Of a stretch of DNA of 5,923 nucleotides, positions 1 to 5,923 are shown one piece after another. Location of the stretch: the NCBI GenBank assembly GCA_001872985.1, contig MNYA01000493.1, forward strand, positions 1 through 5,923. Reading direction: 5' to 3'. The stretch's first letter is position 1. Every line of letters starts with the position of its first letter. Both the position numbers and the translations under genes were made by a program. Under the pieces are notes generated by a model. It saw nothing but the letters and a program-made list of their open reading frames with translations. It was not told the origin of the DNA and ran no database searches. The DNA is from a bacterium CG2_30_54_10. Lineage in GTDB: Bacteria; Muiribacteriota; Ozemobacteria; Ozemobacterales; Ozemobacteraceae.

Positions 1-1
1 T

Positions 2-412
2 CTTCTTTTACCTGCAATGTTTCTGTTTCTTGCGGGGAGCCTTTTCTGTTATTTATTCGTCCTTCCGTTCACCCTGAAGATACTTCTCAACACGGGGGAT
101 TTTCTTGTTCCGACAATCTCATACGCCGGTTTCATAGATTTTGAGGTTCTTTTCCTCATCATTATGGGAATAATTTTTGAACTTCCCTTGTTGATGGTTT
201 TTCTGGACATAACCGGCCTTTTTCCGGCAGAGAGGGTTCGAGAACATCGGAGCATAGCTATCGTAATCGCATTCATCGTTGGCGGAATTATTTCGCCTCC
301 CGACGTGGTCTCCCAATTCATGGTTTCAATCCCGATTCTGATTTTGTTGGAATCTGGAATCTGGCTTTCCCTGTTCATCAGACGGGTAAAAAAATCCCCG
401 GAAGTATCCTGA
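2..412 (+). CDS. tatC: Sec-independent protein translocase TatC, C-terminal half (5' truncated by window edge)
   Basis: TatC is the multi-spanning inner-membrane core of the twin-arginine translocase. It binds RR signal peptides together with TatB and recruits TatA to export folded proteins. Only the C-terminal part is visible, about 136 residues where the family usually has 240-260. The reading frame is open back to base 2 (LLLPA before the first Met), so the ATG at 17 is internal rather than the start. Seen in order: a TM3-like segment (bases ~11-80), a TM4 segment containing GFIDFEVLF and then FELP (176-187), whose Glu matches the conserved TM4 glutamate (E170 in E. coli), TM5 (~254-292), the SPPDVVSQ loop (293-316), matching TPPDVFSQ with its invariant Asp, and TM6, then a short basic tail (RRVKK). 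The N-terminal signal-peptide-binding region lies outside the window. The gene ends 100 bases before the next one on the same strand, so it may be the last gene of a tat operon. Confidence 0.95.
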   Translation, partial: LLLPAMFLFLAGSLFCYLFVLPFTLKILLNTGDFLVPTISYAGFIDFEVLFLIIMGIIFELPLLMVFLDITGLFPAERVREHRSIAIVIAFIVGGIISPPDVVSQFMVSIPILILLESGIWLSLFIRRVKKSPEVS

Positions 413-445
413 AACAAAAAACTCCCCGACGCGTTATTGGTGAGG

Positions 446-451
446 TATAAT
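446..451 (+). promoter_or_regulatory. Possible -10 element upstream of HEAT-A
   Basis: A perfect TATAAT lies in the 100-base gap after tatC, 61 bases before the ATG of the next gene. It would place a transcript start near 458 and give a leader of about 55 bases. No convincing -35 hexamer is present at 15-19 bases spacing (the region reads ACTCCCCGAC) and there is no TGn extension, so only half of a sigma-70-type promoter is visible. An A-rich tract (411-421) lies just upstream. No hairpin terminator for tatC is seen in the gap, so read-through from tatC is equally possible. Confidence 0.35.
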
Positions 452-492
452 GCAGACTGCTAAGAACTGAGAGGAATCGGTCGATAATCGAA

Positions 493-497
493 AGAGG
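493..497 (+). promoter_or_regulatory. Weak, distant ribosome binding site for HEAT-A
   Basis: AGAGG is the nearest purine-rich, Shine-Dalgarno-like sequence to the ATG at 513, but its 15-base spacing is longer than usual. A stronger GAGAGGA at 469-475 is 37 bases from the ATG and has no start codon in range. The ATG is nevertheless fixed as the earliest possible start, because an in-frame TGA sits at 507-509. Confidence 0.35.
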
Positions 498-512
498 TTT
501 TTCAACTGAAAC

Positions 513-2966
513 ATGGGCTGGTTTTCAAGAAAAATCACAGATCCTAACGAAGCCTTCAGCCGCCTGACGTCCCCCGACAACAAGGCGACCAAGCAGGCTT
601 CAGATGATTTCGCCGCGAATATCAACCACGAACTCGTCGAGTTTCTTTGCGAGAAATTTGAAGGCCAGACCACCCTTGATACCCGGCTGAAGATCCTTGA
701 AATTTTCGCAAAAAAAAATGACGTGCTTTCGAACGAGGATCTTAGGCTGATCCTGAAGCTGCTGGCATACCCGGATTCCGTTCTTCGTGAGACTTTCAAG
801 GAAATTCTTCAAAGCATTACCGAGGAGCGACTTAAACCTCTGACAGAAGTCCTCTGCACGACCTCCGATCCCGGGATTCGAAGCACCCTTCAGCATGTCA
901 TAGAAAAATCCGGAATTCTGGAGCGACTGCTGAAGCGTTGGGGGGAGTACTCAACGAAAGAGAAAATTTTGTACCTTGAGGAAATAGTTCTCCTCCAAAA
1001 TGCCCATACCTACCCGATCTTCATGGACATCCTCAAAGAAGAAGTAATCGAGAGCAAAAAAGAAGAGAAGCGAATCATCCAGGTCGAATTCGGAAAGCAT
1101 ATCGAGAAAATCAAAGACAAAGCTTTTTTCGAACTATGCGTTAAGAGTCTTCCTAACATAGACCAATTGATGTGGTATGGAGTTTTCAAATGCTGCCAGT
1201 TCCACGGTGAAGAATTTTTTAAACGGGTTTTCGAAGATCTGAGCCGAAAAAGCGAGGGCTATCGGCTTGCGGTGTTCAAGCTGATGGAGCAACTTTCAGA
1301 CCCTCTTTCATTCCCTTTCCTCTTTCCGTATCTGCTCGACAAGGCAAGGATCATCCCCCCAATCGTGCAGAACACCATTCAGGCAATTATCAAACGGATA
1401 TCCGATGAATTGGAAGCAATGGATGAGCCGGCCCGAAACTCTCCAAAATCCCTGGAGCGGATCGCTTTTTTTACAAAGCCCCTTGAAGCATGCCTTAACG
1501 AGAGATACATTCTAGCAAGCAAGATCATGTCGGAATGCCTCCTCCGAATGGGAAGGTATCACTCCGACATCATTCTCCAAAACCTTCCGAAAATCCACAA
1601 ATACAATGAAACTTACCTCACAAACTTTCTGAAGGGCCTTCCTGTCGATTGGCGCAAAAAGCTACTGGTGGACGCTGTCTGTTACAAAGATCCCGCCACC
1701 GGAAGAACCGCGCTGATCCTCCTTTCAAACCCCACCGAAAACTACATCATCGATACGTTGAACTCCCTTCTTCTCGAACACTTCATGGAGGTCCCCGCAG
1801 CGATCCAGGGCGAGGTCATCAATCTCATGATGGACCCTCGGTTGAAGCGGTTCGTCGAAGAGGTTCTCTACCACCAGGATCCTGCGCTCCGGTCCCGCAT
1901 CCTCCAGATCCTCGGGGAATCGGGGTCTACGAATGCCCTCCAGATCCTAGTGAGCAAAATGCGTGACCCGGACTACTCGGTTCGGGTCGGCATTCTGAAT
2001 TTGCTCAAACTGAAGCACTTCCAGACTCTCGAAGGAACCGAGGCGATGATGGAATTCACGAAAGACACCGATCAAAGCATCGTCCTCTCGACCATCGACC
2101 TCCTCAAGGATCGGGACCACCCCAAACTCCTTGGCAACCTCAGCAAACTACTGTCAAACAAAGATCAGAAATTGGCCCAGGCAGCTCACAAGGCGATCGC
2201 CTTTGTCACCAGACGAAAATATATTCTTGGGTTCGACAAAATGACGCTGGAAGCCAGATACGCCATCGGCACCTCGCTCATCAAAATGGATCCCACCTTC
2301 CTTGAGGATATCACTCGCGACCTTTCCGCATCAGATCAGCGTCAGCGAGTTCTTTCGGCACGCATTCTCGAAGTCCTTTGCGACCATATCCCGCCCGAGT
2401 TGAAAACCAACCTGATTGTTGCGATCCAAGATCCCGACCCGCACGTTCGCGCAGTCGTCATCATGGGCCTAGGGAAAATCGGCGGGCCATCGGTCGCGAA
2501 TATGCTGGTCGAATTCCTCAAGGACCAGGATGACCGCGTCAGGGCCAATGCCGTTGAAGCTATGGCGAACGTCGGGGACCTGACCCTTGCCGAGGGTATT
2601 CTCCCGTGCCTCTATGACAAGAACAATCGGGTCAGGGCCAACACCATCATGACACTTTGGCGGCTTGGGTACTACCAGATCTACGATGCAGTCATAGAGA
2701 TGCTTAGGAACCCCGACAAATGGATGCGGGCTTCCGCGGCCTTCGCTCTCGGAGAACTGAAAGACACTCGTTTCTTTCCGGTTCTGGTTGGATGCCTTCG
2801 TGACCCTGAGCCGAACGTCCGAAGAAATGTCGTACGGAGTCTGGGCAGGCTCGCCGCCCCAGCGGCAGTCGCGCCCTATATACGCCCCTTACGATTCGAT
2901 CAGGACGAGGCAGTTCGTAAAGCGGTTTCAGACATCCTCGCCGCTCCCAAGTCAAAAGCCTCATGA
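513..2966 (+). CDS. Large HEAT-repeat (alpha-solenoid) protein, HEAT-A, function unknown
   Basis: This is an 817-residue protein with no signal peptide and no membrane helix, so it is probably cytoplasmic. HEAT repeats stack paired helices into a curved scaffold that usually binds other proteins, and no enzyme motif is visible. The C-terminal array is the clearest part: hydrophobic-Arg or equivalent positions lie at about residues 459, 490, 521-523, 554, 581, 613, 645, 676, 707, 738, 769 and 801. The interval is exactly 31 residues from 645 to 769, with classic DDRVRANAVEAM and NNRVRANTIMTLW units. Residues 565-574 carry a non-repeat motif, VTRRKYILGF, shared with the next gene. Residues 1-140 look like degenerate HEAT units (e.g. 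SDPGIRSTL). Residues 150-450 are helical, lysine/glutamate-rich in places and poorly conserved against the paralogue. The start is the ATG at 513, since an in-frame TGA lies two codons upstream. The stop TGA overlaps the ATG of a 15-codon mini-ORF leading into HEAT-B. The repeats resemble PBS-lyase-type (EZ) HEAT units, but context gives no reason to infer a lyase. Confidence 0.93.
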   Translation: MGWFSRKITDPNEAFSRLTSPDNKATKQASDDFAANINHELVEFLCEKFEGQTTLDTRLKILEIFAKKNDVLSNEDLRLILKLLAYPDSVLRETFKEILQSITEERLKPLTEVLCTTSDPGIRSTLQHVIEKSGILERLLKRWGEYSTKEKILYLEEIVLLQNAHTYPIFMDILKEEVIESKKEEKRIIQVEFGKHIEKIKDKAFFELCVKSLPNIDQLMWYGVFKCCQFHGEEFFKRVFEDLSRKSEGYRLAVFKLMEQLSDPLSFPFLFPYLLDKARIIPPIVQNTIQAIIKRISDELEAMDEPARNSPKSLERIAFFTKPLEACLNERYILASKIMSECLLRMGRYHSDIILQNLPKIHKYNETYLTNFLKGLPVDWRKKLLVDAVCYKDPATGRTALILLSNPTENYIIDTLNSLLLEHFMEVPAAIQGEVINLMMDPRLKRFVEEVLYHQDPALRSRILQILGESGSTNALQILVSKMRDPDYSVRVGILNLLKLKHFQTLEGTEAMMEFTKDTDQSIVLSTIDLLKDRDHPKLLGNLSKLLSNKDQKLAQAAHKAIAFVTRRKYILGFDKMTLEARYAIGTSLIKMDPTFLEDITRDLSASDQRQRVLSARILEVLCDHIPPELKTNLIVAIQDPDPHVRAVVIMGLGKIGGPSVANMLVEFLKDQDDRVRANAVEAMANVGDLTLAEGILPCLYDKNNRVRANTIMTLWRLGYYQIYDAVIEMLRNPDKWMRASAAFALGELKDTRFFPVLVGCLRDPEPNVRRNVVRSLGRLAAPAAVAPYIRPLRFDQDEAVRKAVSDILAAPKSKAS
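710..718 (+). repeat. A9 homopolymer inside HEAT-A
   Basis: Nine adenines in a row encode part of Ala-Lys-Lys-Asn at residues 66-69 of HEAT-A. A gain of one A in the transcript or gene would bring the TGA at 719-721 into frame immediately. Loss of one A would end translation at the TGA at 748-750. The run is a plausible slippage site, but nothing shows that it is used. Confidence 0.9.
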
Positions 2967-3010
2967 TCTGTAACTTCTCATTACCCCGAGTTATCGAGAT
3001 AATGCTGTGA
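2963..3010 (+). other. 15-codon mini-ORF bridging HEAT-A and HEAT-B (possible translational relay)
   Basis: An ATG at 2963 overlaps the TGA stop of HEAT-A (ATGA). It opens a frame of 15 codons (MICNFSLPRVIEIML) that ends at the TGA at 3008-3010, which overlaps the GTG start of HEAT-B (GTGA). The mini-ORF therefore covers the whole 40-base gap and touches both neighbours by the overlaps typical of termination-reinitiation. No strong Shine-Dalgarno sequence precedes it, and a weak GAG (2996-2998) lies 8 bases before the GTG. A frame of this length can arise by chance, so a coupling role is inference and the peptide itself may have no function. Confidence 0.25.
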
Positions 3011-5493
3011 TCTGGCCCTTTCAGTCTTCCCAGAAGCCCTCAGCCCTCATCGAGGAACTGGGGAGCTCAGACCCACTGGTTCGGAAAAACGCTTTCACGC
3101 AGTTGGCCGACAGCGAAGATCCTGATTGCGATGAGGAAATCCTCGGACACCTTCGAAACCTTCCCGATTCTTCCAGTGAGCTTCTATTGGCGCTTATAGA
3201 CCTTGTTGGAAAACGGGGTATCGAAGACGGGGTCGATCTTCTAAAACCCCTCCTCCAGGAGGACGAGAACACGCTTCGGACAGCGGCGTTACGTGCGCTC
3301 AACCGCATTCCGAGCCAACGCAGCCTCGACATAATTATTCCGCTACTAACCGATGCCGACTTGGTAATTCGCAAGGAAGTCAGGGAAGCAATAATCAGGC
3401 TTTACGGAGAAAATGCGATGGGGGCACTTCTTCGAAGTGTACCTTCGGACCACGCTTCCCCGCTATATTTCGAGATTTCCTCGCTCCTGGATGAAATGAA
3501 TCTATTCTCAAGAATGGTTGAAAACTTCTCGCACCCCGACCTCGAAGTACGAAAGTTTCACTTCCAAAACCTGGTAAAATTCCATCGGCCGGAGTTTATC
3601 CCGCTTTATTTGCAACTTGGAGAGAGCGCGGTCTCATCCCTCCAAGGAAAGTTGCGGAACGCCCTCTCGGAATATTCGCCCGAAGAGATCATTCCATACG
3701 CTCAGAAAGCGCTTGCAGGAAACCCGACAAAAGGCGTTGTCCAGACGATCGACGATGCCCTCTTCGGGCACAACCTCGAGTTCAAGGAAGACCTGTTTAA
3801 ACTTGCTGCGGGAATTCAAAAATCGGAGTTGCGGATCCATTTTCTTTCAAGGCTGACGAGAAAGGTCGACCCGTTTCTTTTCCAGCCTTGCCTCGATCTG
3901 ATCGATGACCCATCGCCACGCATCCGGACCCTTGTCTTCGACGCTTTGGCGTCCATTCATAAAACGACAATCGGGCGGCTGGCCGACCCGAATGAAGAAA
4001 AAAAAACCCTGCTTTTGAAGCTCCTCGAAGATTGGCGCCAGAGAATCGCCTCACTCGCTGCCCAAGGAACCATGGAGAACGGCCTCCTGGAGGTCACACG
4101 GCTTTTTTTCATCCTTGCTGAAGCTGATCATTCGCTTCTCGGCCCAGTCTTCGCCCGGTTATTGCGCGAGCAGTTCACCGAGTCGATGGCCGGAATCAGC
4201 TCATGGCCTTCCGAGGACCAGTTCGAACTGATCTCCGAAACGGTTCGCAAAGACACTTCGATCGCCGCGGTAATCCTAAGCGGAACGGGCCGAAATCCTG
4301 CGAAATCTTATATAAAGCTTCTTTTCAAGCTTTTGACGGTTCTGCCGGAGGGGGAGCGAGAGGTTTTCAAAAGGAACCTGGAGACCCGGCTCAAGGGCAT
4401 TCGAATCACTGATTTCATGGAAAACAGCGATCCTGATATTCGGACGGCAACCCTTGAAATTCTTTGTGACATCGGCGGTGAAAGCCTTCCGAATGTCCTG
4501 GAAGAAGCATTGAAGGATCTTTCTCCTAAAGTCCGGACTTTCGCCCTTCAGGGGGCGATCAAGGCCCGGCATCCACGGATGGCAAAAATTCTTGAAGACG
4601 CAACCGCCGATCCCGATCCGGATGTCGCGCTTACAGCGATAAAAAACCTGCGCAGCGCTCTTCCGGCCGATCGGTTCAACGCTTTGCTTTCAAAACTGGT
4701 GGGCAGTCCCACGGACGAGATCCGCGCCTTCGTTTTGAAGGAAATCGCGAAGGTCACCAAACAAAGATACATCGCCAATTTCAAAAACCTTTCAGCCGAA
4801 GTGAGAAAGCTTGCCGGTTCGGCCATTCTGAAGCTCGACGGTTCTTTTATCGATCAACTGATCGGTGAACTCAAATCCCTCGATCCGGCCTCACGCCTCC
4901 GCGCAGCATTGATCATGGAAAACATTCAGGTCGGCGGAAAGGGCAAAGAAGCCCTGATGGCCGCGATGAAAGATCCCTCCCGCAAGGTTCGGGCGGCAGT
5001 GGTAAAAACGCTTGGTGTTACTGGCGACAAGACCCTTCTCACTCAGTTGATTGAATTTTTCAACGACCCTGATGAGCGGGTCCGGGCAAATACGATTGAA
5101 GCTATTTCCGGGTTCGGGGACGCACGTGCGGTTCAGATTCTTCTACCTTTTTTAGAAGACCCAAACAACCGTATCCGCGCAAACGCCGCGATCGGGGTTT
5201 GGCAAATTGGCAAAGTGAACGTGGTTCCGGTAGTTCAGAAAATGCTGGTACATAGCGATCCGTTGATGAAAGCCAGCGGTTTATGGGTCCTCGGTGAAGT
5301 CAGGAATGAAGGGGTTTTGAACCTGATTCTGCCGTTCCTACGCGATACGAACCTCCTGATCCGGGTGAATGCATTAAAAGCCGCAGCCAAGATAAAACCG
5401 GAGGCTTTGAAACCTTTTCTATCAAGCCTTCGCCAGGATTCTTCCCCTGAGATCCGGAAGATCCTCACCGATTTGAGTTTCAAGCTCATCTGA
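3007..5493 (+). CDS. Large HEAT-repeat (alpha-solenoid) protein, HEAT-B, tandem paralogue of HEAT-A
   Basis: This 828-residue soluble protein is built of HEAT repeats along most of its length and has no visible catalytic motif, signal peptide or membrane helix. N-terminal repeats are clear (SDPLVRKNAF at 21-30, TLRTAALRAL at 89-98, LVIRKEVREA at 119-128). A divergent middle (about 190-470) follows. A regular C-terminal array has repeat positions at about 478, 509, 540, 572, 599, 631, 661, 692, 723, 754, 785 and 816, the last six exactly 31 residues apart. Each has a counterpart in HEAT-A. The shared motif VTKQRYIANF is at 583-592. The GTG at 3007 is chosen because the resulting N-terminus, MIWPF, parallels MGWFS of HEAT-A and because an in-frame TAA lies at 2971-2973 with no ATG, GTG or TTG between. 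The stop TGA overlaps the ATG of the following membrane-protein gene by one base, indicating one transcript. A partner or scaffold role alongside HEAT-A is inferred from paralogy and coupling, not seen directly. Confidence 0.92.
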   Translation: MIWPFQSSQKPSALIEELGSSDPLVRKNAFTQLADSEDPDCDEEILGHLRNLPDSSSELLLALIDLVGKRGIEDGVDLLKPLLQEDENTLRTAALRALNRIPSQRSLDIIIPLLTDADLVIRKEVREAIIRLYGENAMGALLRSVPSDHASPLYFEISSLLDEMNLFSRMVENFSHPDLEVRKFHFQNLVKFHRPEFIPLYLQLGESAVSSLQGKLRNALSEYSPEEIIPYAQKALAGNPTKGVVQTIDDALFGHNLEFKEDLFKLAAGIQKSELRIHFLSRLTRKVDPFLFQPCLDLIDDPSPRIRTLVFDALASIHKTTIGRLADPNEEKKTLLLKLLEDWRQRIASLAAQGTMENGLLEVTRLFFILAEADHSLLGPVFARLLREQFTESMAGISSWPSEDQFELISETVRKDTSIAAVILSGTGRNPAKSYIKLLFKLLTVLPEGEREVFKRNLETRLKGIRITDFMENSDPDIRTATLEILCDIGGESLPNVLEEALKDLSPKVRTFALQGAIKARHPRMAKILEDATADPDPDVALTAIKNLRSALPADRFNALLSKLVGSPTDEIRAFVLKEIAKVTKQRYIANFKNLSAEVRKLAGSAILKLDGSFIDQLIGELKSLDPASRLRAALIMENIQVGGKGKEALMAAMKDPSRKVRAAVVKTLGVTGDKTLLTQLIEFFNDPDERVRANTIEAISGFGDARAVQILLPFLEDPNNRIRANAAIGVWQIGKVNVVPVVQKMLVHSDPLMKASGLWVLGEVRNEGVLNLILPFLRDTNLLIRVNALKAAAKIKPEALKPFLSSLRQDSSPEIRKILTDLSFKLI
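3998..4006 (+). repeat. A9 homopolymer inside HEAT-B
   Basis: Nine adenines encode part of Glu-Lys-Lys-Thr at residues 331-334 of HEAT-B, in the divergent middle of the protein. Loss of one A leads within a few codons to a TGA, while gain of one A reads about 40 codons in another frame before stopping. It is the second A9 run in the window and lies at a non-equivalent position to the one in HEAT-A. Confidence 0.9.
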
Positions 5494-5912
5494 TGGAAAA
5501 CAATTTCGCGTTTCACCGATTTGCCCGGGCGTTGCGGGACTACTTCGCGAACGAGCCTTATGAAACCGAAGTCGTCCTCTTACTTCTTCTGCCGACCTTC
5601 CTGATTTTGGTTTATCTGTTTTTTAAAATGCGCCACACCAAACGTCGCTCACGCTTTCCGACCAAAGATCTCGAGTTCTTCCAGCTGGTATGTCTTCAGA
5701 AGGGCCTCGAGGAGTTTGAACGAATCATTCTTCTCAACCTCGTGGAAATATTCGGAATCAAACCGATGTATCAGGTTCTCCTCGACAAAACGGTTTTTCA
5801 GACGCTAACCAACCGCCTTAAAAAGGAAAGGCCGGCAGACCTTCCGCCAAAGGCAAACGCTGAAAACCTGCTGAAATTGGGAAAGAAACTCTTCCCGAAC
5901 GAAAGTGCGTGA
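5493..5912 (+). CDS. Single-pass membrane protein with cytoplasmic helical domain, function unknown
   Basis: This 139-residue protein is not recognised with certainty. Residues 1-25 form a short amphipathic N-terminus. Residues 26-45 (VVLLLLLPTFLILVYLFF core) are one strong transmembrane helix. A basic cluster (R47, K50, R51, R52, R54) follows directly, so by the positive-inside rule the remaining ~90 residues face the cytoplasm. That domain looks all-helical: a leucine-rich stretch at 58-110 with a KGLEEFERIILLNLVEIFGI core and a TVFQTLTNRL helix, then a proline-containing linker and a terminal helix. The layout (membrane anchor, basic linker, then a short 'kGLeeFE...l......iF..L' helical region) recalls the part that precedes the PilZ domain in some membrane-anchored PilZ proteins, but no PilZ RxxxR or DxSxxG motif is present, so this is only a weak resemblance. 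The ATG overlaps the HEAT-B stop (TGATG) and has no good ribosome site of its own, which points to translational coupling with HEAT-B. A physical link to the HEAT proteins is inferred from this. Confidence 0.85.
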   Translation: MENNFAFHRFARALRDYFANEPYETEVVLLLLLPTFLILVYLFFKMRHTKRRSRFPTKDLEFFQLVCLQKGLEEFERIILLNLVEIFGIKPMYQVLLDKTVFQTLTNRLKKERPADLPPKANAENLLKLGKKLFPNESA

Positions 5913-5923
5913 AGTATTTTGGG
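5909..5923 (+). CDS. Possible start of a further coupled gene (3' truncated by window edge)
   Basis: A GTG at 5909-5911 overlaps the TGA stop of the membrane-protein gene (GTGA) and opens a frame (MKYFG) that continues to the end of the window. Only five codons are visible and no clear Shine-Dalgarno sequence precedes it, so nothing can be said of the product. The call rests on the overlap, which matches the junction style of the preceding genes. Confidence 0.3.

Noticed and set aside
49..417. Antisense frame of 122 codons covering tatC
   Set aside because: The + strand frame shows clear TatC motifs (FELP, SPPDVVSQ). The antisense product has no recognisable features.
1649..1966. Open frame of 105 codons on the + strand inside HEAT-A, and several antisense frames across both HEAT genes
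   Set aside because: They lie within convincingly coding HEAT frames, have compositionally odd Arg/Ser/Pro-rich products, and show no family resemblance. They are shadows.
2538..2641. Direct DNA repeat GTCAGGGCCAA at 2538-2548 and 2631-2641
   Set aside because: The 93-base spacing equals one 31-residue protein repeat, and both copies encode the VRAN motif, so it reflects protein repeat structure rather than a DNA element.
2975..3003. Promoter-like pair TTCTCA (2975-2980) and GATAAT (2998-3003) with 17-base spacing before HEAT-B
   Set aside because: The predicted transcript start would fall at about 3010, inside or after the GTG start at 3007, so it could not give a useful HEAT-B message.
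3425..3439. Perfect inverted repeat CACTTC-TTC-GAAGTG
   Set aside because: Six base pairs in coding sequence with no partner element nearby. Expected by chance in a window of this size.
4314..4333. Hairpin AAAGCTT/AAGCTTT with six-base loop followed by T residues, resembling a small terminator
   Set aside because: The stem is seven mostly A-T pairs, the T run is short, and it lies in the middle of the intact HEAT-B gene.
513..5493. Annotation as phycobilisome (PBS) lyase because of the HEAT-like repeats
   Set aside because: The repeat type is shared by many unrelated scaffold proteins. No phycobiliprotein genes or lyase-specific features are visible.
1..5923. Search for tRNA/rRNA genes, CRISPR repeats, insertion sequences, attachment sites and riboswitches
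   Set aside because: None seen. The only non-coding stretches are about 100 bases (413-512), 40 bases (2967-3006) and a possible tail after 5912.

Overview
The window is an ordinary-looking stretch of bacterial chromosome, moderate in GC and almost wholly coding. Every gene is on the + strand. The truncated first gene is the C-terminal half of TatC, so the cell has a twin-arginine translocase. The rest is a compact gene string built from two large alpha-solenoid (HEAT-repeat) proteins and a small single-pass membrane protein. No rRNA, tRNA, CRISPR array, transposase or phage gene is visible. The phylum cannot be read from this sequence. Large HEAT-repeat proteins are common in several poorly characterised Gram-negative-type lineages (Riflebacteria/Ozemobacteria, Myxococcota and Bdellovibrionota, spirochaetes, planctomycetes), but any placement there is only a guess.

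Layout: 2-412 is the end of tatC. A 100-base gap (413-512) follows, with a perfect TATAAT hexamer and a distant purine-rich ribosome site. 513-2966 encodes an 817-residue HEAT-repeat protein (called HEAT-A here). A 40-base gap follows, completely bridged by a 15-codon mini-ORF that overlaps the stop of HEAT-A (ATGA) and the start of the next gene (GTGA). 3007-5493 encodes an 828-residue HEAT-repeat protein (HEAT-B). 5493-5912 encodes a 139-residue protein with one membrane helix, overlapping HEAT-B by one base (TGATG). A further gene may start at 5909 on GTG, again as a GTGA overlap, and runs off the window.

The main result is that HEAT-A and HEAT-B are full-length tandem paralogues. Their last ~360 residues hold twelve matching repeat positions each. 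The last six are spaced almost exactly 31 residues apart and align one-to-one without gaps, and both share an unusual VT(R/K)(R/Q)(K/R)YI..F motif. The middle thirds have diverged strongly. The tight coupling of HEAT-A, HEAT-B and the membrane protein suggests products made together, perhaps a membrane-tethered solenoid scaffold. That function is inference: no catalytic motif is visible in any of the three, and the partner or signal is unknown.
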